A stretch of DNA of 64,000 nt from Maniola hyperantus (GCF_902806685.2 NC_048537.1:18230219-18294218), one strand, 5' to 3'. Shown: positions 33,657 to 44,451, counted from the stretch's first letter. Notes: generated from the letters alone by a model not told the origin. Program-made: numbers and translations.

Positions 33657-34206
33657 CAATTTTCGTTGAAGAAATATCTAAAAATTTATTTACTACAGAC
33701 TGGGCTAATTCTTTCTGTTGAGATGATAAGTTTTCAAAAGAAGTGATGGTATGAATTTGTTCATTATCAATCGCACAAATATTGTAAAATTGAGAAGGTG
33801 CCTTAATTAATTCTAAATTATCAAAAATGCCAGGGGCTAACTGAAATGTTTTCCAAAAGTCACAGCCAAAAATAACATCCGCTATTATAGAGGGTACTAC
33901 AAAAAATTTTATTATGTGAGTTACGGAATTATAAGTAATCGGAATAAACATATAACCCATGCAATCAAGTTTGTCTCCATTTGCCACTGAAAATGTGGTA
34001 TCAATACTGCTATGCAATTTATAACCGAATCTCAAAAAAACCTTGTGCGCCTGGTTACCCAAAATTGACGCGCAAGCACCGGAATCTAGTAAACCTGTAA
34101 TCTCAAAACCGTCAACAAAAACCTTTAAATGTGGCCTAAAGTCTCGTTTATCCACTGAATACAGAACTGTGTCAGGTAAAAGGGATGTTTTGTTGTTAAT
34201 GACCAA
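33652..34206 (-). CDS. retrotransposon aspartic protease domain, truncated pol
   Basis: A 184-codon frame holds a retropepsin-like domain with the active-site motif LLDSGACASILG (about residues 40-51) and a later ADVIFGCDFWKTF segment matching the conserved second half of such proteases. In an intact Gypsy polyprotein it would process Gag and Pol. Here the frame stops inside an inverted LTR fragment right after the protease, so RT, RNase H and integrase are missing. It is in a different frame from gag, so expression would need frameshifting. Confidence 0.85.
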   Translation of the reverse strand: MVINNKTSLLPDTVLYSVDKRDFRPHLKVFVDGFEITGLLDSGACASILGNQAHKVFLRFGYKLHSSIDTTFSVANGDKLDCMGYMFIPITYNSVTHIIKFFVVPSIIADVIFGCDFWKTFQLAPGIFDNLELIKAPSQFYNICAIDNEQIHTITSFENLSSQQKELAQSVVNKFLDISSTKIV

Positions 34207-34241
34207 GTTCTTTACTTGTGTCTCTGCACAGTTCTTACTAA

Positions 34242-35510
34242 TTAGTTTTTTGAATTTTTGTCCGGAGCGGGTTTACTAATCGCCTTTTTACTACAACTTG
34301 GACATGTCTTTACTGTAAAGTTCTGACGTCCACACGAAAAACATCTAATAAATTTCGGAACTGTCCTGCAAAATTTAAAGGAATGGTTACCCTTGCCGCA
34401 CTTGTAACATAGTTGTTTATTTGTTTTCGTAAAATCAGTGCCTTTACTTGTATCAACCTTAGGTGCAGGTGTGACTGAAAGTGTGTTTATCTGTTTTGTC
34501 ACTTGTTTGTAAGCAAACTCTGAACTTAAAGTTGCCTTACTGTTAGTAGGCTCAGAAAATAAGGCGGAACGCTGCCTCGCAGCCTCTAGTTTGCGACACT
34601 TTTCCTTCAACATTGCGACAGACTTAATGTCAACAAGAGCTAATTGTTCTGAGTAAAAAGGGCGAATATTATGTAATAAAATTTGTAGCTTTTGTTCTTC
34701 GGAAAGTGGTGTTGACAACCTTGAAAACATGCAAAACATTATAGCGAAATAGATAGACACAGGTTCTTCAGAGCCTTGTGTTCTTGCTCGAATTTCACCT
34801 AGCAACCTGTAGTCATAATCTACTGCATCAAATTCCTCTAAAAATAAAGTTTTCAATTCTGACCAAGACGAAACTTGACATTTGTTGCCTCTGTACCATA
34901 ACAATGCTCGGCCTGTAAAAAGATGAAATGCAGAAACAAATAATTTTCCATCTGAAACGCCATAAGATCTTTTATATTCCTCAACGCGTTCGATGAAACT
35001 GCGCGGATCACCCTGTCCGTTGAAATTTAACTTCCACTTGGCAACATTTTTATCACCAGTGCAGTCAACGGCGGTACTCTCGGAATCCAGTGATTCGTCG
35101 TGAGACGACTCATTGTCAGCATCTAATCTGGAAATCAAACTCTGCAACTTTGTATGTAATTCACTCTTCCTACTTATTAAGCTGAGTTCGGAACACTGTA
35201 TTCTCAAAATTCTAAAGTACAAATGTGAAGCTAAAGCTTTAGACCTACAGAGGGCATGTCTATCTTTAGTGTCAGAACACTTTTTTAATAAATCTTCTAA
35301 GTCTTGAAGTTTTTTAGTAATAACCCCTAACTCACTTTCAGAAGTGAAATCCGTCTCTAAAATTGATTCAGAAGGAATTTCCTGAATTAATTGTTTTAAC
35401 TGTTTCTTTAATCCTAGCACTGTAGGTGCTGGAGTTTCGGAACGAATGGATACCTCATAACACAATTCGTCCTTCAGAAGTGAATGAAACTGGGCAAAAG
35501 TCTGTTCCAT
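34242..35510 (-). CDS. retrotransposon Gag-like protein with zinc knuckle
   Basis: A 422-codon frame. It opens MEQTFAQFHSLL, has a Gag capsid-like centre with WKLNFNGQGDPRSFIERV and FLEEFDAVDYDYRLL, and ends with a classic CCHC knuckle CYKCGKGNHSFKFC. A second knuckle CFSCGRQNFTVKTC has Phe where His is expected. Gag would package element RNA in virus-like particles. It is intact as read. Its start is the ATG about 1.16 kb downstream (minus strand) of the PBS, which gives an unusually long leader. Confidence 0.88.
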   Translation of the reverse strand: MEQTFAQFHSLLKDELCYEVSIRSETPAPTVLGLKKQLKQLIQEIPSESILETDFTSESELGVITKKLQDLEDLLKKCSDTKDRHALCRSKALASHLYFRILRIQCSELSLISRKSELHTKLQSLISRLDADNESSHDESLDSESTAVDCTGDKNVAKWKLNFNGQGDPRSFIERVEEYKRSYGVSDGKLFVSAFHLFTGRALLWYRGNKCQVSSWSELKTLFLEEFDAVDYDYRLLGEIRARTQGSEEPVSIYFAIMFCMFSRLSTPLSEEQKLQILLHNIRPFYSEQLALVDIKSVAMLKEKCRKLEAARQRSALFSEPTNSKATLSSEFAYKQVTKQINTLSVTPAPKVDTSKGTDFTKTNKQLCYKCGKGNHSFKFCRTVPKFIRCFSCGRQNFTVKTCPSCSKKAISKPAPDKNSKN

Positions 35511-36671
35511 TGTGTTAAGTCAAAACACATTTAACAAAATATCGAGCTTGTGTAACTGTCTATGTTTAGCCTTATACAAATTGGTTAAACACAAACACAA
35601 AAGAAGTTATTTAAACTATTAAATATACACAAGCAAAATACACAACAAAAACAATATTCTTAAGTCTATCCTAACCTATTTTATCAATTATGTTCCTATT
35701 CCAAAATATCGTTAATAATACAAGCACATATTATTACTATAGTAAACAAAATATAACAAAATAAAACTTCCCAAAATTGAATAAATGATTGTAAGGATTG
35801 TAAGGTTGTATCACCTTTATGAGTACACAGTGTGTTACAACCTTTACAATTACAAAAGTAAACAGGCAACAAAGTTGCAATGAACTCTGAATAGCATATT
35901 ATCTTTAAAAAAAAACAAAGAGATTGTGCAATGGTTTGATGACTGTTACTTTACACTTTTAACACATAACCTAAAATACAACAAAATCTGTTTCTAAATG
36001 TCACTTTAAACTACCAGCATTCAATTAAACTTAACATGTTTTGTGTGTGAAGTAGCTTTTATCATAACCTTAACACAGCTCTAAACAAAATTTCAACAAA
36101 ATAATGAAGTATCAAGTCACTGAAAAAAAAATTGTTCATAACTTCATACTTGAACTTAATGTAATCTCTGAATATAGTTTATATATTTAGTTTCACAAGT
36201 TGTAACTCTTAGTATTTATAAATGTATGTGTGTAACTAGTTAACAGCACATAGCGTTTCAAAACTTTAATTATACTAAGTTACCGGAATTTTCAAACATA
36301 AGATGTACTTACTATTGAAAGCAATACCCAACAACAACTCAGTTAAGCAATGTTTATTACTAAACTGAAGGCAAACATTCACTTATACACCTCCAAGGTA
36401 AGTCAAATAACATAATTGAACGGCATAAACACCATTTATAATGTGTTAATTAAATAAGAAAAAACCACTGTTGGACTATACTCAGAAAATTACTTAAACT
36501 ATCAAACAAAATTTCTAACTATTAGTTATTATTTAGTTAGTTAACCATAAAAACAGCTTAGTGCTCTTTGCAATGTGTCACTACTTAGAAAATTGTACAA
36601 TCAGCGGAGTACATTTCATAAAATTCACAAAATTTCTCAAAATATACTGAAATAACTATATAAAAAAAAAC

Positions 36672-36683
36672 GTTCGGGCGCCA
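36672..36683 (-). other. primer-binding site (tRNA-Lys type)
   Basis: The minus strand reads TGGCGCCCGAAC two bases after the right LTR's CCCTTACA end, as expected for a PBS complementary to a tRNA 3' end. It fixes the transcription direction of the right half as minus. Confidence 0.85.
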
Positions 36684-36685
36684 TT

Positions 36686-38077
36686 TGTAAGGGTGGTAAA
36701 TTGGGCGGAATAGAAATATACCCGGATACGGAATAATCTACCACCTTACAAAGATTAGAGGAAAAAAAAAATAATTTTACTTACTTGATCTATCTACCTA
36801 GTAAAGAATAGAAGCTAGCCGTCGACTCCCTTGTAATGTATATGAGGTGTTATAAATGAAATTTGCTAGATGTTAGGCAAAATTGTTTTTAATGTAACTT
36901 TTACCGGGGTCGCTTAATACATAATGATGGCTAATAATGCTTAGTTATTCTAGCTTAATGCCAAGACTTAATTTAGATACATTAGAATGCCTTAGGTAGA
37001 TAGTACATAAAATCTATGTTTTAAATTTAAGATGCCATTGGCATGGAATAGACAATGACACAGTAAAATTCATAAAATTGTTTCAAAATAAAAGCTCAGT
37101 AGTAAAGACAGGGTTCTTACTGTACACATACACTAAGAAGGTTCACTAAACTGTTCCAGGATACAAACATTTGCTTACTTGTAGGTGCGAAGACTGCAAG
37201 GTAGCTGGACGGCATCGGCCAAGCTCCCAAAACTCGATTTAACTTGATTCTTCACAACCGAAATGTTTCATTACAAAGATTTTCACCAAGTCTTATCCAT
37301 AGAATTAAGTTGCCAACGTGAATGTGCAAAAGAAATAAATACGGAAAACGAAAGCGAAAAAACGGAAAACCGAAAACTAAAAACGGAAACGCAAACGGAA
37401 ACCCTATTGAACTCCTGGCCACCAATGGTTTTCAGGAGTCCACCCACAACCCATTATCCTCATTTATTTGGGAAGGTAAAATAACTGGAACTGAAAGGGA
37501 AATCATGAAATTAGGATTTTCTCTAACCAAACCGCCATTTTGTCGAATCCACATTACTTGATTTTTCACTCACCATAATTGATGAAACATTGAAATACGT
37601 TAGGATGACTAAATTTATAACTATTGTATTTTCCCAGGCGAAGCCATGGGCGAAAAGGAGTGAGATTTTCCTGGAACGAAAAAATTCGTCTTCACATGTT
37701 GACTCCAGAAAAATTCTAAATCTCACCAATCGGTGTTGCCAGACGCAACCCGAGTGTGGCCGCTCTCATTTAGTTTGATCATGAAGCCAATTCATTTTTG
37801 AATATTTGCGGAACCTAAGGATATATTATAAGAACCGTTTTGTTAATGACTTAACAATAAACAAATGATATTATGGTTTTATTTAATTATTTTGTTTTAT
37901 TTTTACGACAATTGACAACGAAGCAAACGCCATCTATTGTGGCTCGAATGAACTCTGAACATCGACCCACGCGTAGTTCTGCACCTTGATGCTAGGTGGC
38001 ACCAACATACTTTGAACAAAATTGATTTTTATTAAAAGCGAAACGCTAGTTAGTAGTTCAAAATTTACAACGTCACA
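36686..38077 (-). repeat. right LTR (minus orientation)
   Basis: Inverted partner of 31597-32988. It abuts the PBS, so it acts as the 5' LTR of the gag-bearing half. Confidence 0.88.
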
Positions 38078-38123
38078 AGCTGCACCCAGTAGGTCCACGG
38101 GCCGCCGGTTGCCGACCCGGTAT

Positions 38124-38650
38124 AGACTATACCTACGTATAGTGTATGGGTATAGATAAAGGGAGAGTGACATAGGCTACTTTTTATCCCGGAAAATCAA
38201 AGAGTTCCCTCAGTATTTTTAAAAACTTAATTCCACGCGGATGAAGTCGCGGGCTTCAGCTAGTAGCATAAATGAAATGAATGAAATGAAATATAATAGT
38301 ATAAGGAGTAATAGTGTTCTGTGGCTAGTAGTACTTTTTGAAGTCGTTGAGATACCAGACTACAGTGCGACAACAAGGCTCTCTTGGCACTTGATTGACA
38401 TTGACAGGGGATTGGGGACGCTGTTGGAGAACAAAGGCTTAGAATATTCCACGAATATTTTAAACAAGAACAAAGGCACTTTTTCTGAGAACAAAGGGGA
38501 CACTTGACGGCAACGTTAGTTCCGAATTTCGCCACGCGCCAAGATAGCCTTGTCGCGCTGTAATTTATTTTTTGATAAAACGCCATCTAGTTCTAATTGC
38601 ACAAACTAAAATTATGGAGATTTTTTGTACTAACATTAGTTCTATGTGTT
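38124..38650 (+). repeat. composite Helitron-MITE segment, copy 1
   Basis: A Helitron end (to CTAG near 38262) is joined to AT-rich DNA and a MITE. The same arrangement recurs at 60345-60860 with a 35-bp difference next to the junction. The MITE (about 38360-38566) has diverged TIRs, ACAGTGCGAC...AAGGCT at left and its inverted AGCCTTGTCGCGCTGT at right. Confidence 0.75.
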
Positions 38651-40600
38651 AAGAGCCTGATTATGATTATTCATTATATCAAATCAAGTTATAATTACTC
38701 TTTGATAACCACAGAGTTGATTGATTGTTTGTTGTTGACCACAGATCACTATATACTAGTCTATATATCAATCATTCATCATTCACTACGTGCACAGATA
38801 AGTCCAGATTTGCAACTAATTACTAGCGTGGCCCCCTCAGTCCCTCTCGCTCAAGCAGATTTTCTTACTTGTGAAATATGTCCCTTCTACACTTCACGTT
38901 GTTTGCCAAAATCTCACAAACAAATACATTTTGGCAAAAAAAAGTGGCCACGGTGATAAGGACAAAACATAATCATTTTGTCACGTTCTAACAAGAGCTT
39001 AAATGCATTTAGCTATCTCGCTCTAACAGTAAGTGTCACATCACAATTGGGCTACTTCTAACAGTCCTTATTCTGAGACTACCTACGTGTTTGGTTGACA
39101 TATAATATCAATGTAGTCTGTGGTTGTCAAAGAACTTGCATTGGCATGTACTCACTACTAATACAATAAAACTTAAAGCTAGCCTTATCTAATTACTATA
39201 TAAATCATGACCGCGTGGAATGGTGCCAAGAATACTGGCTGCATTTCCGCGCTGGACAGCCAGGCTGATCCGCTGCGCAAAAAATCTCACTACTAATGAC
39301 ATTTCACCAAAGAATTTCTAAGTACTACTTCGTAGTACAACTTTGTATTCCTATGTCGATGCATTTCACAAGTAAGAAAATCTGCTTGAGCGAGAGGGAC
39401 TGAGGGGGCCACGCTTGGATCCACGCTAGTTGCAAATGGACAAATGTGACGCAAAGAATAGACTTAAAAAAGAGCTAGAACCCAAAGCCACACCAGTTAA
39501 AAAAATCACCTTCATTTTACATTTGCTTTCTTTTTCTGCTCGGGGGACTAAATAAAAAAAATTGAGTAATTTTAAGTAAATTCAGTACCTAGGTACCTAA
39601 TTTCCAAGTAATTTGAACCGGAACTATCACATAATATTCTCTGCAAGTACCTAACTGTGTAGGCTTGCCGAAATTAATGTATCGACATTAACGTGTTTAG
39701 GAATAGGTAACATCTGTGTTAAAAATCTCACATTCTAATAAACTAGTGTCTGGAAAACACCATAAGGTATGTATTGTGTAGTGTTCAATATTTTTTGCCA
39801 ATGCATTTATCGACTTTGCGTTAGGTATCTATTTACTCTTATCAGATAGGTTGTTTTTTTAATCTCTTGATTTCAATGAGGTAGGTACTTATATACTTAA
39901 CTACTTATTTATTGAGTAATAACGAGTTTAATGTGTTTCGATAGGACCTACTTTCCTCTCTAAAAACTTCTTATTAGTTCTGTTTAAGGGCACTAAAATT
40001 AAGTCCTTTTTTGGTGAGAAATTTTATTTATTTATTTATAGTAAGAACATAAAATTAATTAGTAGCTTAGTAAATGAAGAACTGGTATCAAAACCATCAT
40101 AATATTAAATAACTGTGGGATGTGCAGTTGTTATTATAATGTAAATTAATCATAGTCATTTCCAGAACTATCTAAATAACCTTAATTTAAGTACCAATAT
40201 TAGTTACAGTTAACATAATCTCAACTTTATCCCGTTTCATTGAAACATCAGACTTCAAGTTGTTTGCTAGTGTGGTGTGCCGTGTGGGGTGTGGTGTGCC
40301 GTGTGGGGTGTGGTGTGCCGTGTGGGGTGTGGTGTGGAAGTGGAATGGAATCCATTACTTTCTTACATTTTTATGGTTTTATTTCTTATATCTGCACCTA
40401 TTATTATACAATATTAAAAAAGAATAATTGATATTGTCAGTCGGATGACAGTCTGCATGCAATTAATATATGTATAGTAAGTAATACAATTCTATCATCC
40501 ACAAGTATCTAGTGCGGGGCCACTTGAGTTGAGGCTCTTTGCGAGTATGTCGCACAGTAGTTAGGTACCAAGTATGATATTGTTTGAACTCTGCTGTGTG
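38651..40600. other. intergenic DNA upstream of ZNF706
   Basis: Mostly unassigned AT-rich DNA. 39165-39290 holds a repeat fragment related to 2214-2287 and to 25779-25830. An inverted pair of about 45 bp with GAGGGGGCCACGC... / GCGTGGCCCCCTCAG occurs at 38827-38878 and 39370-39416. No gene found. Confidence 0.4.
40256..40338. repeat. 19-bp tandem repeat, about 4 copies
   Basis: Units of GTGTGCCGTGTGGGGTGTG, purely G/T-rich on the plus strand, about 310 bp before the ZNF706 coding start. Confidence 0.8.
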
Positions 40601-40651
40601 TAATGAGGAATGTGCTCACATAATATTGTAATTACAGGAAACTAGAACGGA

Positions 40652-41003
40652 ATGGCTCGAGGACAACAGAAGCTTCAGTCGCAAGCCAAAGCTGCAGAGA
40701 AACAGTCCAAAATAAAGAAACAACAAGGACACAGCGCCACGGACCAGAAGAAGGCAGCGCAGAAAGCACTCGTCCACGCTTGTGTCGTCTGCAAGGTGCG
40801 TACTTGTGTCTCTTCTGTGACGGCGGGCGCCGGCTCTGTGCTGTGCTTGTATCTGTTCTGTGACGCCGGCTGTCAGGCCTCAAGTAGAATGTAATGGTTG
40901 TCGTCTGTTGCAGGCTCAGATGCCGGATCCCAAGACTTACAAACAACATTTTGAGAACAAGCACCCCAAGAATGATCTCCCCGAAGACTTGAAGAATGTT
41001 TAA
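40652..41003 (+). CDS. ZNF706: ZNF706-type small zinc-finger protein, two coding exons
   Basis: Exons 40652-40795 (48 codons, donor GTGCGT) and 40914-41003 (acceptor TTGCAG) encode 77 residues, against 76 in vertebrate ZNF706. The N-terminal half is the 4F5/SERF-like basic stretch GQQKLQSQAKAAEKQSK followed by KKQQGHS. The C-terminal half is a single C2H2 finger: Cys44, Cys47, His60 and His65 in CVVC and HFENKH, ending LPEDLKNV. The vertebrate protein is linked to repression of pluripotency-exit genes. The insect role is unknown. The AG at 40636-40637 just upstream suggests a spliced 5' UTR exon. Tail-to-tail with XPA, stop codons about 250 bp apart. Confidence 0.95.
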
Positions 41004-41254
41004 ATGAGACGTGTTATCCGTCGCCACGACACCGACGACCGACGCCGCACAGTACGTGTCTGACATTCTGAAGTGAACGGGTCGCGGCGCCCTGGGCGGC
41101 GGCGGCGGCGCCCCGGGCGGCGGCGGCGGGGGACGGATAACACGGCGGCCGTTAGATGTAATATTTATATTTATAAGAGCGGTCGGAAGCCGGCGCCGCT
41201 CCGCGCGGAAATACACAGTTTTACACAGTCGCGCGTTTGCCTCCCGCAGCCCCG

Positions 41255-41684
41255 TTACATCTTCTCGTAGGTCTCCACGTGGCCGCACGCGCACTCGCGC
41301 CGGTACTCGTCGGCGCGCACGTGCGTCTCGGGCCCGAAGGCGTGCTCGTGCGGCGCGCGCGCCGACGCGAACAGGCTGGAGCGCACGTCCATGCGCAGCG
41401 CGCGCAGGCGCCGCGTCGCCGCCTTGCGCTCGGCGCGCTCGCGGCGCTCGGCGCGCGCCGCGCGCTCGGCCTCCAGCGCGGCCGGCGAGCCCCACACCTC
41501 CCGCGCGCGCTCCTCGAGCTGCGCGCGCAGGTAGAGGCGCATTGGCGGCGCGCGCTCGCGGTGTGGGTTGGGGCGCGCCAGCGCGCGCAGCGGCGGCGGG
41601 CGCGCGTCCAGGTCGCAGTCCTGCAGCAGGAACTCGCTCTTGGCCTGCGTGCGCGGCAGCAGCGCGTGCGCGCCGTCGTCGTCC
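41255..41684 (-). CDS. XPA: XPA exon 2 (DNA-binding core end and TFIIH-binding tail)
   Basis: Acceptor GTGCTGCAG. Starts DDDGAHALL, contains LLQDCDLDARPPPL and ends TYEKM before TAA. Confidence 0.92.
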
Positions 41685-43332
41685 CTGCAGCACATCGTCA
41701 TCTACAACTGCTTGTCGACGACACGACGACACGACGACACGACGACACGACGGGACTGTCGTATGAAATCGTTACTAAGTTATCGACTATTCATTATAAA
41801 CGTCGCTCCGTATATAATAACATATAAGAAAGCAAAACAGGCGTCTTTCGGTAGACGCCTGTTTTGCTTTCTTATATGTTCATTAGAGAGAGATTATTCA
41901 GCGTCTTTTTCTAATTTCCAGTTTTGATGCTGGAATTTATTTAATCCATGCAATAATATTATAAATGCGAAACTGAATCACGCCTGTGAAACCAATTTTG
42001 ACAAAATTCGTACAGAGAGAACTCGCAAGTCGTGCCGTAGTCAGCGTTCCAGGAGTCATTTGGTGCTAGTTATACACACGAGTCCTCACGCTCACTACAC
42101 TACACTAGTAGTGCTAGTTATACACACGAGTCCTCACGCTCACTACACTACACTAGTAGTGCTAGTTATACACACGAGTCCTCACGCTCACTACACTACA
42201 CTAGTAGTGCTAGTTATACACACGAGTCCTCACGCTCACTACACTACACTAGTAGTGCTAGTTATACACACGAGTCCTCACGCTCACTACACTACACTAG
42301 TACACTACACTAGTACACTACATTCATACCTCTATGAATATTTTATTCAAGTTGAGACAGGCTATTAATTTTTTATTTTCAAAGAATATTAGCCATGTTA
42401 AATGACTAATATTCCCTTTACCTCTCCAACTAAGCGTCAGGCTTGTGCTAGGAGTAGGTACGACAATAGTGCAACGGGCGAGGTTTGAACCATCGACCTT
42501 TCGGTTTTCAGTCCACTCCTTTACCGGCTGAGATATTGAGGCTGTCGTGTGTACAAATGGCAACACGGAACGACGACGTCCACGGGCTTGTATCGCAGGA
42601 AGCGTTCAATGCTTGTGAAAGAGAAACCGCAGAGTGTTATTAAATCAAAGGGTGGACTTTGAACATAGGGATGAAAGCTTGCACACTTGGAAACACGCAT
42701 GCCGGTTTGCAAACGGAGCTATGACGTCATTCTGTCGTCTGTCTGTCCGCGAGTCCCAGCTCTTTAGCTCTTAGACCGATCTGATGTTTTGGTACTTTGG
42801 AAATCAAATAATTAATTAGAAATTCAATTAAATTACTTTCCGAGGGGCTCCCGGACAAGGTAAAGAGCCGGAACTTTTTTTCTTACGAAATTGGAGCTCG
42901 GAATGAGGTGAAACTCCTCCGAACACTCCCCATTGTACAGGTGCAAAGAGAGCTCCGGGGGTACAGGTGCAAAGAGAGCTCCAGGGGGTACAGTACGAGC
43001 GGAGACGGTCGCGACCTGCAGGCGTCGCACACGCAGTGCCCGAAGGTGTCGAGCAGGAAGGACTGCGGGAAGCGCGCGCCGCACGCCAGGCACGCCGGCT
43101 GCACGCTGCAGTGCACGAGCGGCGCGGGCGGCGCGCGCGGCGCCCGCTCGGCCGCCGCCGCCTCGGGCACGAAGCCGCCGCCGCAGTCGGCCGCCGGCGC
43201 CGGCGCGGCGCGCGTCGCCCGCGCCACGAGCCGCGCGTCGCGCAGCGCCCGCGCGCGCAGGCGGCTGCGCTCGGCGCGCGCGCGCTGCGCCGCGCTCGGC
43301 GCCGCCGGCTCGGCCTCGCTGTCGCTGCCCAT
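41255..43332 (-). CDS. XPA: XPA, nucleotide excision repair damage-verification protein
   Basis: Minus-strand exons 43332-43016 and 41684-41255 encode 248 residues. The basic N-terminus (QRARAERSRLRARALRDARL) matches the RPA32-binding and nuclear-localisation part, and GGGFV fits the ERCC1-contact motif. The zinc finger is C81-x2-C84-x17-C102-x2-C105, exactly the XPA spacing. Exon 2 gives QAKSEFLLQDCDL, ARPNPH, MRLYLRAQLEERAREVWGS and the C-terminal CACGHVETYEKM. XPA scaffolds TFIIH, RPA and ERCC1-XPF at lesions in the nucleus. The splice (phase 2, completing Arg) is in frame. An in-frame upstream ATG at 43563 exists, but the region before 43332 loses the GC-rich coding bias. Confidence 0.94.
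41819..41880. repeat. perfect 28-bp inverted repeat (hairpin) in XPA intron
   Basis: Arms 41819-41846 and 41853-41880 are exact reverse complements around the 6-base loop TTCGGT. Confidence 0.95.
42063..42302. repeat. 48-bp tandem array, 5 copies
   Basis: Units begin GTGCTAGTTATACACACGAG and end ACTACACTAGTA. The copies are essentially identical. Intron of XPA. Confidence 0.95.
42395..42545 (-). mobile_element. tRNA-derived SINE
   Basis: The minus strand has TCAGCCGGTAAAGGAGTGG (A-box region) and ATGGTTCAAACC (B box), then the body GCACTATTGTCGTACCTACT shared with 8366-8460. Inserted in the XPA intron in the gene's orientation. Confidence 0.8.
43016..43332 (-). CDS. XPA: XPA exon 1 (N-terminus and zinc finger)
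   Basis: 105 codons plus two bases, ending CDAC and the start of an Arg codon at a GTCGCG donor. The donor is weaker than consensus but gives the only in-frame join to exon 2. Confidence 0.9.
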
Positions 43333-43860
43333 GCTGCTGGACCTGGGATTTGGGCAACTATGTTTACTGGGTGTCACGATAGTTTGGTGGGCAGTGGAAC
43401 TGTAGATAGCGGCTACACAACAGTCGTTTAGTATTGTGGCCCGGAATAAAGCAATTGAAGGCAGAGTCATATACGAAGGACGACGCGACGCCGAGGAGGC
43501 CGTGTGCACTTGTGACGAGGCTGCCGATTGCGGTTTCGGCCGAGACTTGCATTGAAGGTACATTTACACGAAACAAATTATGTGTATCTATAAGATGATA
43601 GCTCGCGTGCTCTTCTGAATACTTCATGGCATGTGTCACTCGAACAATGCGATCCTGCAGATGGCGGCGGCGCGTGCGGGGTGCACAGCCGCAGCCGCTG
43701 GCGGCACGGCCCGTGTGCTGCTGGAGCTGCAACCTGCTGCATGTGAGCTCCTCCACCACTCGCGACCGGCATGTGCACACTACCTATCCTACCATTCACA
43801 ATATTTTTATTTGAATAGATAATTATCTGTGCTCTTTTCCAAAGGTTCATGCAATAATTT
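43333..43860. other. XPA 5' flank with a GC-rich patch
   Basis: Presumed promoter and 5' UTR of XPA. A 160-bp GC-rich patch at about 43640-43790 is open in several frames on both strands. It resembles coding composition but shows no recognisable domain, so it may be a 5' exon, a CpG-rich promoter or part of an unidentified gene. Confidence 0.4.
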
Positions 43861-44271
43861 CAACACAATGTACCTATTGAAGTTAATAAGAAGAGCGGGT
43901 GCTAATTATATTATAGGCTAACTTTACACGCGACTAGTGGGATGTGAGACCTTACAGGCACCGGTGCGGTGGGCTAAGATGTTACTACATGCCCCTCGGA
44001 GGGCAAACCAGATATTTGTATACTAGAATAGGGTAACAACGGGTTTGTTTGTAATTAGGTAAGTAGAAAGTAAATATATTTTAAAAATTCTAAATTTTTG
44101 GGCAATGTACCTACCTACAGCCATGGACATAATCATTACCGAGTTACCTGCCGAGTAACGTATGTAGGTAGGGGTACCTACTTACTGCCACAAAAATGAG
44201 CAGATTTAATGTTTAATAATTTTGTGTTATTGTACCTTCAATACTACTTACAACTATTATTACAAGACTAT

Positions 44272-44400
44272 ATGATGCCTGCGACTTCGTCCGCGTAGAT
44301 TTAGGTTGTAAAAATCCCACAGGAACTACCCATTTGATTTTCCAGGAAAAAAGTGGCCGCCCTTAGTAGTAGCTATGTCCCCCAGTTATTATATTAATAT
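44272..44400 (-). mobile_element. LEP1-like Helitron fragment, inverted
   Basis: TGCCTGCGACTTCGTCCGCG followed by the usual AAAATCCCACAGGAACT and TTTTCCAGG text. The CTAG end is lost. Confidence 0.65.
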
Positions 44401-44451
44401 TACAGTATGGATATGGATATAGGGAAATGGAGTGATCCCAAGCAAGACGTA

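Larger units (their letters stand above)
31597..38077. mobile_element. 6.5-kb Ty3/Gypsy-like element with inverted LTRs
   Basis: Two 1392-bp repeats (31597-32988 plus, 36686-38077 minus) are inverted copies that match at every place compared and have the same length. Each begins TGTGACG and ends CCCTTACA. AGCT (a palindrome) flanks the whole unit at 31593-31596 and 38078-38081. The right half (minus) has LTR, a PBS, gag and protease. The left half (plus) has LTR, a shortened leader, a purine tract and a shortened LTR. Reverse transcriptase, RNase H and integrase are absent. No env-like frame is seen. It resembles a head-out dimer of two defective cDNAs rather than a normal retrotransposon. 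Confidence 0.85.

Noticed and set aside
31597..38077. An endogenous retrovirus or a TIR DNA transposon
   Set aside because: No envelope-like frame exists. The terminal repeats are LTRs with a PBS next to one of them, and the coding content is gag and protease.
40632..41732. A 366-codon minus-strand frame across ZNF706 and XPA
   Set aside because: It is the antisense of ZNF706 and an out-of-frame reading of GC-rich XPA exon 2, whose true frame has clear XPA motifs.
42883..43563. XPA starting at the in-frame ATG at 43563
   Set aside because: The added 77 residues lack the GC-rich codon bias and XPA similarity. Similarity begins after the ATG at 43332.
43364..43780. A 138-codon minus-strand gene upstream of XPA
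   Set aside because: No recognisable domain, several frames are open at once, and it overlaps the presumed XPA promoter and 5' UTR.
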